From: Marasmius tenuissimus
Taxonomy: Eukaryota; Basidiomycota; Agaricomycetes; Agaricales; Marasmiaceae
DNA: 64,000 nt
NCBI GenBank assembly: GCA_029532415.1
Contig: JAQOTA010000052.1
Location: 1,798,001-1,862,000 of the forward strand
Direction of reading: 5' to 3'
The notes under the pieces: model-generated
Told to the model about the DNA's origin: nothing
Seen by the model: only the letters and a program-made list of their open reading frames with translations
The model's database searches: none
Made by a program: the position numbers and the translations under genes
Part shown: positions 1-13,300 of the stretch, one piece after another
How the letters are laid out: each line of letters opens with the position of its first letter
How positions within the stretch are numbered: the stretch's first letter is position 1

Positions 1-1033
1 AATGGGGCATTGGAAACAGTGGAGAGGGGGTGCTGGGAGCGCGCGGAAATGAACGAGGCCGGAGAAGGGGAAGGAGGGATTACATTCTTATTCATTGGGG
101 TTGCTGGTTGCTTAGGCACTGCAAAGGGTGATTTGAATGGTTTTGGTCGATGATGTTCCATTAATTTCGAGGTCAGAGGCGTTTGAAACGAGGTAGAGGC
201 AGGTTTGACGGAGGTGATGGGTGGGGGCAAGGGGGTTGAGCTGGTAGCTGAAGCAGGTCCTCGAACTATGGCAGGTGGGCAAGGTGTCATTGGAGTGCTG
301 AAGGAGTTGCCCAAGGACCGTAGTGGAGGCCGTTGAGCTGACTCGCCAGGTGTCTGGAGTGCAGTTGCGCTCCGGAATGCATTTTCACCAGAAGTATCGG
401 GCGGTTCCTCTCCCCATATTTCCTTCATCTTCTCTTGCGCCTTCGCCAGAGCAGTCGCAGAGGGTGCGATGATACCTTTCCTGCTGGCAGTTTGGAATCC
501 GGTGGCTGGTCCAAAGGAACTCTGGGTGGTGAAGGAGGATGCAGAAGTGAAAGAAGTGGACGCCTTCTTGAATCCCATTGATGTATTGACCGGTTCCGCA
601 GAGTCAAACCACGACGTGTAGTCCTTCTCTTCTGGCGGTTCTGGTGAAGATCTTTCGTCATTCCATTCATCCGATTGAGGTATTGCAAGAGTCGAAGCCG
701 AGGCGAACCCAAAACCGGATAGGTTAGCAGGCCGGGGAATGGCTGGGGTCTCTGGACCAAAAGGGTCATCTGAGGAATGTGACAATTCTTTTGCTTCAGA
801 GTTTTCATCACTTCCAGCAGGTTTCTGAGACTGTGCAAATCTGGCTTCGATCCGTTTGATTTCGTCGAGTTCGTGTTGACTGAGATTCAGTTGATCGTCG
901 TAGTCTGGTGAAGAGAGTCGTTGTCGTTTGCGAGTGGGAGAGCTAAACGGAGAGCGATCTGTAAAAAGTCAGGAAATGAAATGTTATAGGAAGAGGGCCA
1001 TTGCAGCGCACCTAAAGCACGTACGGCCGCCAT
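1..1033 (-). CDS. BRCA2-like recombination mediator, N-terminal part (runs off left edge)
   Basis: BRCA2/Brh2 proteins load RAD51 onto single-stranded DNA in homologous recombination. Exon 1 is 22 nt (1012-1033, MAAVRAL). After a 53-nt intron (959-1011) one open frame runs from 958 to the window edge, about 326 residues in total. Most of it is Ser/Pro-rich and disordered. The diagnostic segment is at 446-505, reading GFQTASRKGIIAPSATALAKA; it matches the RAD51-binding BRC repeat (F-x-T-A-S-x-K-x-I, then A-x-x-A-L at the helix). The helical and OB-fold DNA-binding region expected of BRCA2 would lie beyond the edge. The start ATG is in good context and the frame is uninterrupted. Assignment rests on the single BRC repeat, which is distinctive. 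The gene diverges from the taxilin gene across about 0.5 kb. Confidence 0.75.
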
Positions 1034-1557
1034 GATGGACGTTGTTGGTCAAGCGCTCATTGAACGCGTTGGGTGCGTCGAGGTCACGTTACCTTGTCAT
1101 TCCTTGCCACAGGCTCCCACAGGCCAGAATTACCACACTGAAGAGTCTATCAGCGACTCAGCAGTCTTGCCTGCTTCTGAGCGCTCAACTCCCATAGTGA
1201 AGTGCTTTTCGGTGATCTTGAAGTGGACAGGACTCGACATATTGAAGTTTCAGCACGAAATAAGCATTGAAGTCACTTTGTGCCTTTTTACGTGGTAATC
1301 GAACGTCTACCTCATTGTTTCAGTGTTGTTCTCATCGATGCAAAGTCCATCGTTACTTGTGTCCAAAATCGAGATTTAGTATGATGAATAGCCGTTGCCA
1401 TTTTTTCCTGTGAAGGAAGGGCATGTCGGAGACACAAACATAGTCAATGCGACAAACTAGTAACGGTTTTTTGTCATCGGCCACTCACGACAGGTCCTTT
1501 ACTTGCGCACATTTTCGACGGCGCTATAACCCAAACTCGGGGTCATTTCCTTTCCTT
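1034..1557. other. Divergent intergenic region, BRCA2-like / taxilin
   Basis: This 524-bp gap separates two divergent start codons and must hold both promoters. I see no clear TATA box, RNA gene or repeat. The open stretch from 1032 rightwards is antisense to the BRCA2-like start and has no family features. An upstream in-frame ATG at 1447 could extend the taxilin protein, but the residues it adds look like 5' leader. Confidence 0.5.
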
Positions 1558-3717
1558 ATGAGCGCGACTACAGCGTCCACTAATCATTCCACGAACGCGT
1601 CGAATCGTATGGCTAGACCTCCTCAAACTCCCGCACCAGCTACAGTTCCTCCAGCACCCCCGAATACTCAGCAGAACAGGCCTCCAAATCCTCATCCTCC
1701 ACCCGTCAATGGCGCTCACCACCCCTCACAACATGCAAAGGCTAAGAAGAAGCCCGACACACCGGTAGACCCCGCTACCATGTATGAAAGTCTCAAGAAC
1801 AGGATTGCTGCACTCGAAGAGGAAGAGGTTCTCGAGGAAGAGGAGGAGAGGAGATTTGGTGTGTTCCTTGAGAAGATGATTGGTTTACTAGCAGGCTCAA
1901 TGCTTCGATCTCTCCAGCGGAAGAGGCTCAAAAGTCTATGGCAGGCTTGGGGGATAGTGCTATTCACTCAAAATACATCGAGCTGGTATTTCTTGCCGTT
2001 CAGATCTTGCTAGTGCCGGCAGAATAACGAAGAACGTCTATGCATGCAGTTTGCAGAATTGAAACGATTGGAGCGGGACCATGCGAAGGAAAAGCAGAAA
2101 CTTGTGAAGGACAAGGATGCCGGTGCGTAACACACTCATATTTCACGTCAATGATACTCATTAAATCTCTCGTTTTCTCTCAGCGAAAGGCCAGCTGACC
2201 AAAGCCAACCAGACGAAGACGAAGATGGAGAACCTGGCACGAGAGCTGCAGAAGGTCGGCCCTTTGTCACGGCATAACCATCTCATTCGCCTCTAACACA
2301 CCCTGTAGGACAACAAAAGGCTACGGGTAAGCTCGATGACTCTAATTGCAGACATATCATCTCCAACATAACCTCAGGAGGATGGAAAGAGGCTAGCTCA
2401 GTGCGTAGAAGACGCACAAGACGAGGTATACGCCACGTCTTTTTCTCCGTCGTTCACCCGAACATATCATGACCGTTTATCCGAATCGTAGCTCCTCCAA
2501 ATGAAGAACGACATAGCCCGACGTGCCGACAAAGCAAAGCAGCGGGATAGCAAGTACCGTGAAATGCCTGATATTGTCGTGAAGGTGGTATGTCGTTACC
2601 GCGCGGAACTGTTCTTCAAGATTTCCCGCAAGACGAAACTATCCAAGCTATTCAATGCTTGGACGGATAGGATGGAGAAGACGGGCGGGAAGAAGGTGGA
2701 GGGAAAGGGAACAGCAGAGAGTGGTCGACCGGTGAATGCTACCCAGAAGGATGGTTCCAGCCCAAATCTAGCCATGCAATTCATCTTCACTCACGGTGGA
2801 CGGTCTGTGGATGCGGATATGACCCCGGAGGAGGCGGGGATGGAGGACGGAGATGAGATTGTGGCAGTTGAGTTGATGGACTTGACAGAGGGTCCGGCCT
2901 CAGAGGAATATGTGCGTGGCGTATCTCTTTGCATGAACCAGTGCTAACGGTTGAACAAACCTTTATTAGGACGAAGTTCTGGAGCCACAACGACAGAAGT
3001 TGGCAAAGAATTGGACCGACGATCCTCGAGAGTCAGCTTATTTCCCAAGCCCTACTTGCACAAGGACGCAAGTTGACATCCCCTCCCCTTTCACAGAGCT
3101 AAACGTTCACTCGAAGAGTTGTTCGATGGCGTGTAAGTTGATATTACTCTCTTGCTACCAATCTTCTCAACCATTACCTCGAACCTAGCGTGCGCGAACG
3201 CCTCAAAGAGGTGCTACGGCAGTATGAGCTCCGGGAACGGCACTTTGAGTGTGTAATTCGCTCGAAGGAACTGGAAGTTCTTCTTTCTCGAGCCCGGGCA
3301 GCAGAGCAAAAGCAACTGTCTGAAGGAGAAAAGACTCGAGCCGATAAATTAGATGAGGAGGTATGACCGATCAATCTCGCGCGGGATCCTTATCAATGAT
3401 TGTGTGGCATCTCCCTCTCCCCTTCTTCAAGGTGCATCAGCTGAAGAAGGACCTGGAAGACTCTCAAAATGGGCAGACCATGCTCATCGACAAACTCATA
3501 CAATATTGCAAAGAGGTGAGTGTATTTTCGCAGAAGGAAATTTTGACACTGATGATAGATACGCAACGATAAGCCCAATAATGAGAGAACGCAACGGTTA
3601 TTCGCGTCATTGAAAGAAGAACTGGAGAAGAGAACACCGACGAATCGTAGTAGTGGTGGGGGTACAGTGGTCAATGGGAAACTTCCAGCGGCGGATAGCA
3701 ACGCTGTCAATACTTGA
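1558..3717 (+). CDS. Taxilin-family coiled-coil protein with an embedded SUMO-like domain
   Basis: Twelve exons join in frame to 498 residues: 1558-1858, 1918-1985, 2050-2122, 2184-2254, 2309-2326 (18 nt), 2378-2425, 2492-2911, 2970-3031, 3097-3132, 3189-3360, 3432-3515 and 3574-3717. Residues about 70-193 and 367-498 are taxilin: acidic coiled coil, LKRLERDHAKEKQK, QLTKANQTKTKMENLAREL, then RQYELRERHF, RSKELEVLLSRA and CKEPNNERTQRLFASLK. Taxilins bind syntaxins and act in vesicle traffic. Residues about 220-327, within exon 7, read as a ubiquitin/SUMO-like fold of Rad60-SLD type (VVKVVCRYRAELFFKI, MQFIFTHGGRSVDADMTPEEAGMEDGDEIVAVEL) with a roughly 30-residue Lys/Gly-rich loop. There is no C-terminal di-glycine, so it should not be conjugated. 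Exon 7 is phase 0 at both ends, so skipping it would leave a taxilin frame. The role of the insertion is unknown. Confidence 0.8.
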
Positions 3718-3940
3718 TATCCCGTACACCCCAAATCCAAGTTCGTCCAGCGTCAACCATAATCTGAGTTGAACCTCAAGAGATATCGATGATACCAATG
3801 AGTGAAGTATTCGTGCATCAAGCCTGTGGGTATACAACCAAGGAGTACCCAAAACCAAGTCCGTTCCAAAATTCCTACAGTAACATTGTGTAATTCTGTC
3901 TTGCTTTCTAGTTATGTTGTCCGTTTACATCCCTAGGACC

Positions 3941-5474
3941 CTAAACTAGGGCATCCAGCTCCTCGACAGACTCTACCATCCCCGACTTGGAGAACGTCTT
4001 CCCCTTCACGGCCTCCAAACCTTCACCTGCGTAACTAACCAAAGGAGAGATTTCGATTTCCACGCCATCCTTCACCGTAGCACCCGCACCCTCCAAGAAC
4101 CGCCTGTGTTGGGCAAGCAAGTCTGCGCGACTTGTCTCTGGGTCATCGGAGCCAGTGCCGGGCGCGTTCTTCAGTGGGCTGAATTCCTCCTTTCTCTCGA
4201 TCTCGAGAACAGCGAATCTTTCGGTGAAGGGGAACACGTCGAAGACGAAAAGCTCGAGCTTCATCCCGTTTGGCTCGGCAGGCTTGACCGCCTCTCCCGT
4301 AGCGAGATCAACATGCGGAATCTTCTTGCGAGCAATGTGGAATGCAAGCTCATGCTCGAAGCTCTCGACCTGTTTGAGGTACGCGGTGGTATAGAAGTGG
4401 TTCGCGATATTGCCCGCCCTGAACAGGAGTCCCCCGCTCTTATCTCTGCTCTCTGCCTGCTCCTTCGTGATTTCAGAGTACTCGACGACGCTGAACTTGT
4501 TGCCACGGCAGGCGACAACACCGACGGACTCGGTTGGTTCAGTCTTCGGTACCACTTTGGCGGCACAGTCTGCTTGTTTTTGAATGCTGTAGCCGATGAA
4601 CACCGGGTCTGCGACGCGAACGAGACAGTTGTCTACGCAGTACGCGTGCACGTAAAGGATCTTGCGTTTCGCGAGATCACTGAGGACTGTATGTGATTTG
4701 TCCTTGGGGGAAAGGGGGGAACGAGTAGCGGCATACACTCCGCCATTACCATCAGGGGCAACGGCGACCCGAGAGGAAGTCTCGAGGAGAACCTTGCCTT
4801 CCATCGTGAGGCACGGAAGAGTTCCTTAGAATGTATGGGTAAGCACACACGAACATGGAAAAGAAAGGTAGATAATTCACCTTGCTCGAAGAAGATGACG
4901 TTCTGAGGACTCAAGCCGAAGTACTTGTTCTGCTTGAAGAAGTCTTCGGTGGCACGGCGAGTTGGACCGCTGGTCATAACATACCAGGGAACAATGACAG
5001 ATCCTGAAGATTTGTTGAACTCCTTCTCGGCAACGGTCTGCAGTCTGGCGATTCGCTCAGCCTGGTACTGGAAGAGTGATTTGTGTGACGGTAGTCCAAT
5101 GTCGTAGCAACCCTTTGGCGCGCTGCTGCCTAGCCTAGTACCCTGTCCACCGGCCATGAGGAGCACGCCAACCTCGCCCCGAGCGACGGCCTCCAAACCA
5201 GTCTGCCTCCATGCCTTCGCCTTCGCTGCATCCGTTACCGATTCTGACGCATCCGCCGGGAGAGGTTCAATGGTTTGGGCGGGTACACTGGGGTCGTTGG
5301 TCTCAGCTTCTGCGCTGACCGCCTTCTTGTAGATGCGATTGACGCGTTCGATGTCGAGAGCGTCGAGCTGATCGGCGAGGGCCTTTTGTTCTGATTCTGA
5401 GAGTTTGGGCCAGAATTCAAGGAGATGACCTTGACCAGCGGCCTCGTATCGTTTTTTGAGGGATCGAAGGACAT
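3941..5474 (-). CDS. UAP1: UDP-N-acetylglucosamine pyrophosphorylase (N-terminal frame problem)
   Basis: This cytosolic enzyme makes UDP-GlcNAc from GlcNAc-1-phosphate and UTP, for chitin, N-glycans and GPI anchors. The uridyltransferase signature MAGGQGTRLGSSAPKG is present, followed by KSLFQYQAERI, VPWYVMTSGPTRRATEDFF, a PDGNGGVY motif and VDNCLVRVADPVFIGY. One intron (4825-4880) joins FFEQG to TLPCLTMEGK. The length, about 490 residues, suits the family. The N-terminus is unclear. The conserved frame (KKRYEAAGQGHLLEFW) extends upstream to about 5526 without an ATG. The only nearby ATG (5472-5474, MSFDPS) lies in another frame and would match if the 6-T run at 5452-5457 were one base longer. 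Either a base is missing there or an upstream coding exon was not recognised. Confidence 0.93.
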
Positions 5475-5526
5475 GATTGAAGTCAAAGGTAAGATAAAGA
5501 TCAGGAGGAACGTTGCTTGTCCTTTA

Positions 5527-6782
5527 TATTTGGCGGCGTTGAGCGATGACGGCAATTCGCGCACAGACGCGGCACAGCATTGACCGTTTATTTGCCGTCC
5601 TGTGCCCCCTCACTCAGTCCAGCTCAGCCATTTCTGCTACTAGGAAACATCGCCTCGGATTGTGAGCGCAAAATGACCATGTGTGTCTTGAACACTCACC
5701 GCCATCACTTCCGATTTGCCCGTTTTGGCGCATCGTAAGGCACGATCCCAGCGAACGTTCCAGTGCCCTCAAACAATCAAGACGAACCGTGCTGACCCAG
5801 ACATGTGTGTGGTTGACCAAGTTCCCCTACACGCGCCAATACGCTGAACTTAAGAATGTAGGGATCGTCTGTGTCTCTTCGATTCAATCGAAACTGTTGC
5901 ATGTAGATTGTGGGTGTCGACTACACTTCATTGAGCACCAGAGGCAAGGTGCGCAACACTTGTCGCCGATCTCGTATCATCACTGGTGCTGTACAAGGTT
6001 CATTGTGAGCTACAGCTTTGACGGGTACAATCACAACAAACTCTCAAGTCCAGACTTGAGTTACGTCTACAGAGTGGAATTGGTGGTACGAACAACTCGC
6101 AGTACATGAACACTTTGAGGTCGAGGACTCACAAAGCATCGCCGAATAGTTACCCGCGTTCTTATGTTTTAACTCGTTCCAGACTCCTCTGCTCAAGTCC
6201 GTATGAACTTGTATGAATGGGGCTTGTGGTGATCACTCCTGCAGCCCGTCCGGAGCGCAAGGAGAGGTGACAAGGGTCGCTGGGTTTCTATTGCGGTGGC
6301 TTTGTGCACATAGGCGGCCTTTCCATCGGCATTCATATTCAGGAGCCTAGAAGGAAAATCAGTGTACCCCAAAATCCCGATCCGAAGCAACAGGACGTTA
6401 GCATCCGTCGGTGTTCGATCGTCGAGCAACAGGAATTACAACCGACCTTTAGCTGACCCGCCGCCCGCCGAAGATCTGTGCTGAGATTTGGAATATTGGT
6501 GGTCTAAACCAGCTCTCGGATTCACCTCCAGTCAGAATCCAGGCTCTCGTTTCGCCGAATTGGCTGATCTTTCTTGCTTCGGGGCGGTCTCAGGGTCATT
6601 ATAGACGATTGAATTATCCAGCCTGACTCCAGATCTGGCAGCTTTAGTTTCATCGTCGCCACTGTCACCAGAAGGATGACCAAAGATTGGAAATCGCACA
6701 ATTGGAGATTATAGAAGGACACCTCTCTTGGAGGTTCTCGAGTCTTCAACACACCCTCTCGCTCTTTTACATTCCTTCCGGC
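5527..6782. other. Intergenic region, UAP1 / exo-glucanase
   Basis: About 1.25 kb lies between the divergent starts of UAP1 and the exo-glucanase and should contain both promoters. It may also hold a missed first exon of UAP1. Short open stretches occur on both strands, but none shows family motifs or convincing splice-linked coding. No tRNA or repeat was seen. Confidence 0.4.
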
Positions 6783-8594
<1,812 letters not shown>

Positions 8595-8745
8595 GCTGTA
8601 GATATTTTGGTGGATAGATGGGCGCCACCCCTATCGAATACTATTCATTGCGAATAGCGTACGCTCCTTTCCCATAACCCTCTTTTTCTGTCTTTGGACA
8701 TCCAATTAGCATGTTGGTGTAGTGTATAGCGTGGATAATGTAGGT

Positions 8746-10196
8746 CTAACTATCGTCAACGTTCCGATGGCGAAGTTTCTTGTATAGGTTGATGATAATA
8801 TCGTTAGCAGTCAAAGTCACGATACTTAGTGGAAACCATATGAGCCAGTCGTCAAGGGTTAGTGGTAAAAAAAACGTACGTGTGAGGCGCTATTCTCATG
8901 AAGTGTGCTGTCGAGCCTTTGTACCACCCTCTCACACCTTCTGCCTTGAAGGTTTTCCATAGGCAGTCGATTGGATTTCTGTACAACGTTCCGACCAGCT
9001 TTCCTTCAGGAGTCCGCATCGTGGGCTGATTGTATACTCTCGTTAATGCCTAGAAGGGAAATGAATGTTGAGCAATCAAGACGCGGTGAAGGGGACGACG
9101 CAACATACTGTATCGGCTGGCTGCATTGCAAGACACTTTGAAGGAACGTTAGCGTATAAATGGAAGCGAGAGCTGTATTCATACCACACATGCGCCCGAC
9201 ACTGTGCTACTGGCCAAAAATGTCCATGTACTGCCCTCTGGCAGTATACCATGCTTCACCAACTGCGTCTTCGTAAAGTTATAACTCGGTAATTGAACTG
9301 AGGAGCCCATGGACGTCCGTAGAATTGCAGCGTCTATACCCCGAACTAACCCTCGCGGACCCTCTGTTTTGAAGATTGTGGAGAACGCGTCAAAAGAGCT
9401 TTTGTAGTGGTGTTGGGCACCGACGGGTAACGCTGGTGAGTATGCCTACGAGACTCAGCACAAGATATTTATACACCTCTTGGAGGAACTGACCTGCATC
9501 CGAGCTTTTATCAAGAATAGCGGGTTTCCGAGGGATGCTGGACAGGTCGGATGAGAACAACACAAACACCAATACTCCTCGTGCCCCACAAACCTCCTAC
9601 TGCGCCACTTGATGCACCAGCTAAGACAGATGTAAACGGTATTTGCTCTGCTTCAGGTCTCCCTATCATCGAGTTGATGGTATGCCGGAACGGTTCGTAG
9701 AATCCTGAAGCATATTTGAGTCTTGCAGAGCGAAAATTCGGGACATGTCAACCGCACCTAAACGCGACCCGTTCAAAAGAGTCTGAAGGCGTCAGTTCAT
9801 ACGAGAGACACTTGATGAATGTGACCATACTTGGTAGACATACTGGGGGGGGAGAGAAGATATTCAGCGAAATCCACAAATATGCAGAAGTACACTCACT
9901 GCAGGCCCAAGACCCCGTTGAACACCTCTTATTCCCTCATTACGCCAAGTCTTTGCTATTGCATCTATTGCATTGTTGTATACCTTGGGTGTTCCTGCCT
10001 TGGCCAATTCACCTTGGAGTTGAAGACGCGTTTTCACAACCTCTGCGGGATTTGAGATAGTAACCTGAGAGGTAGGATGAGACAACACTTGAGAGAAAGA
10101 AAGAAAAGGGAAGCTTACCGCAATACAAGCAGCTATCCCTCCGAGAACGAAACTCTCTGCCGTCGATATCTTTCCCTTTTCCGAAGCAGACGACAT
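8746..10196 (-). CDS. Mitochondrial carrier family protein, Oac1-like
   Basis: The start ATG is at 10194-10196 (MSSASEKGKISTAESFVLGGIAACIA) and the stop at 8746-8748; at least nine short exons join in frame. All three carrier repeats are visible: SNPAEVVKTRLQLQGE, then GASLGNPLFLIKARMQ, then CLAMQPADTALTRVYNQP, each carrying the Px[DE]xx[KR] signature or its degenerate second-repeat form. Other blocks are YVYQTLLNGSRLGFYEPF, EGPRGLVRGIDAAILRTSMGSSVQLPSYN and FMRIAPHTIVTLTAND. The pattern resembles yeast Oac1, the inner-membrane oxaloacetate/sulfate carrier, but substrate cannot be read from sequence alone. The gene converges on the exo-glucanase, leaving about 150 bp of shared 3' space. Confidence 0.88.
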
Positions 10197-10357
10197 GGAT
10201 GATGGTGCCGGCCAAAAAGTTGCGCACAATTCACGCGATGACTATAAATTACCACGTGGTTTAGCCGCTAAGTCCAGCCGGTAGCCGGTAGGCAATTTAT
10301 TCTTGGAACGGCAGCTTATTTTGTGGTATTGCTCGTTTGGCTCATGCTTCAACCTCG

Positions 10358-13300
10358 ATGAGCTTGCCGTTGAGCACGCAGACCGTCGTCCTCATTGGCG
10401 TGCTGGCCGTCATCCTCCCAGTCACTTACCGCATTGTCTCCTCCCCTTTGACATTGCTCTTGATATCTCCTTTCATCCTCTTCTTCCTTGGAATCTCCTT
10501 CCTTGCTCTTCATATATTCCTCGGTCATATATTGGATGCTCGCAAACCAACAACGCAGAACAACGTCTCCCGTGCAGCCAAAACGCTCTCTTTTTCATCA
10601 CCAGCAGCATGGCAGGCTGTCCTCACTCGTTCTCAATGGTCACAGAATACCCCTCAGTCACTGCTCCCTTTGGTCCCCAATTCGCCATTGGTGTCCTCAG
10701 CAGTGAACGAGATTCTGATAATGATTGTTAGAGACTTTGTTTTGACGTGGTACACGGAGATATCATCTTCACCCTCGTTCCCCGTGGCCGTGTCATCCGT
10801 GCTACATGACTCACTTGGGACGCTTTTGGATCGAGCAGCTGGCATTGACTTGTCAGCTCTCGTCGTCAAACGGATTCTTCCTAAAGTAACCGAACACATC
10901 GAATTATTTCGCCAATCTGAGGTCGCTCTTAGGGGTGCCGGGTTGGAACGCAGGTTGACGCAGTCCGAGGAGTTAGATATCCTTCTCGCCAGTAAATATG
11001 CTTCCGGGAGGGATAACGGGAAGCTACATCCTGCCATTGAAAACCTCTCCACAAGCTTCACGAGACAGACAGAGGAGTTACACCTACGACATCTCATTGA
11101 CAAGGCACTACCCCACATCCTGCCCGAGAAGGAGAGAGAGAGCAAGGCGCTGAAGATCGTGATTCGGGAAATTGTTGCGTGTGCGGTACTTTACCCTGTG
11201 ATGGAGATGGTTTCGGACCCAGATACTTGGAATAAGGCAATAGACCAAGTCGTGAGTCGTGTTATTTGCTGGTGCTCGACCTAAACCCAATTCATTACGT
11301 TTTTCAGGCCGGCGAAGCTATACATCAGCAGTAAGGCTTAGCTCACAATTCTATCGCAACTCGACTTCCTAATTTCTTCGACAGGAAACTAATCACCAAA
11401 GTCCGAAATGTCTTGGAGGCACAATCCCCTCGCGCCAACAGACTGTCGACCTCGCTTCCCAGCAGTGGCCCTGGAACTACCGAAACCATCACTATTCACA
11501 CCGACATCCGACAATTTGAGTCATTTCTTCGCAGCATCGGCCGGTGTTCTTCTCTCCTCGACGCACGGCGACTCAAGAACGATGTGTCGGGTGAGATCAG
11601 AAGGACTAGAGTGTTACTGGGTAATATTGGAACCACTCGTAGCGAGTACGTGAATGCTGACAATTCTGTTTTCAGCAAACCACGAAAAGGACGACTGGAT
11701 CAATGGCGAAAAGACGGAGGATGTTGTGGCATTTCTCGATCGGCTGTATAAAGCAAAGAGGATGGTAGAGGAAAGAATCGTTGAACTGGGCGGAGAACAG
11801 GTGTGTAGTCCCGAACATACCACCAGAGAAGCGATTGACGCCCACGTACTTAGAAGCAACCATCGACACATCTCGACAGCTCCAGTGCCATCAAGGCAGG
11901 AGTAACGCTTCGCGACGTCCTGCGAGACCCCAGCTCTCTGTCCTATTTCATGGAGTATATGGATCGACGAAATCGTTCTCTTCTGGTGCAATTCTGGCTC
12001 ACTGTTGAAACCTTCAAGAACCCGCTCGAGTCTGTTGATTCGGACTCTGACGATGAAGACGAGACTAGACAGAATCACGAAACTTCGGTGACAGTCAAGG
12101 AGGATATAACAATGATCCACGACCTATACTTCTCTGGATCGACACCTCACCCAGTCCTCTCCTCTATCCCCAAGAAGTACGTCGACTCCATCTGTCACTT
12201 CGTCAGCAACGGGTTAGACCTGTCACTGGCTGAACAAAGACGCGTCCGAAAAAACGTGCTACTTGCTCAGCGGCAAGTTGAGAGGAATATGGAACAGGAT
12301 TTCGAAGAGTTTGGCAACTCCGAGCTCTGGTTCCGTGTAACAGAAGATGGGAACTTTCAAGGTAGAAAGGAGCCCTCACCCATGATACCCCCCGTGCATA
12401 CCCCACCGACAATAGCACCTCCCAAACCACACAATCTTCCCCGGTCCGAATCTGCCCCCGGTCTGACTCGACGAACGCCCAGCGATGGTTCTGGGCAGTC
12501 ATCCAAGTCCGCGCTAGTGTCCTCTCAAGTACACAGGGCACCTCCAACAAACATAGAAGTTCTCATGTCACCAGTTTCGGAAGGTTCCTCTACTTCAGAA
12601 AGAGCACCTCTGTTTGACGACCCGGATGACCGTGCCCAAAGGGCTGAGGAGAAGCGCATGGAGGCGATACAGGCTGCATTGACCGACATCATCGCTCTCG
12701 ATGATGGACAGTCCTTCAAGCCTTCCGACGAACGCATCTCCATGTTCCTTTCGCCCCGATCTTCCAACGAGCGGAGGGATAGTTCAGGCTCCACTGGATC
12801 CGCTGAGGATGACGACGACGCCGAGGACGAAAATCAAGAAAATGAAGGGGGCCGAAGTTCATTCCAGCTTGCTGGTCCTGGCGATTTGCAGCTTACGTAC
12901 GAGATCGCTCGCCTGGCTGACAAGATTGTCAACTTGGAGGCTCAAGAGACCATGCTTAACAACCTCATCAAGAAGGCTGACCTCACCGGAGATACCCAGG
13001 AGTTGAGACTACTCAACAAATCGAAATCTTCCATGAATCGTGAGCTCCGAGAACTCCGGTTCCAGAAGCTTCAGTACGAGCAGCAAGAGTCGGCAAATCG
13101 ACTCATATCGGATCGCACGAAGGTGTCCATCGTTAGTTCCACCACCGCTGAAGAAGATGGAAAGTCCGTTGTTCGTTACCTAGTCGAGGTACAACAGCTC
13201 GCACTCGATGGTAGTTTTTCGTCTGGGTGGGTGGTCGCCAGGAGATATAACGAGTTCTTTAATATGCACAACAAACTCCGTGAAAAGTATGGCCTTGTCA

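Noticed and set aside
1032..1298. Possible plus-strand gene next to the BRCA2-like start
   Set aside because: It overlaps the first exon of the minus-strand gene and shows no motif or splice partner.
4106..4696. Open frame of 196 codons on the plus strand
   Set aside because: It is antisense to the well-conserved second exon of UAP1 and has no family features of its own.
10303..10731. Alternative frame over the start of the Mdm1-like gene
   Set aside because: The Mdm1 frame has membrane anchors and the PXA domain; this one is a shadow. The apparent earlier start at 10337 is TTG, so the ATG at 10358 was used.
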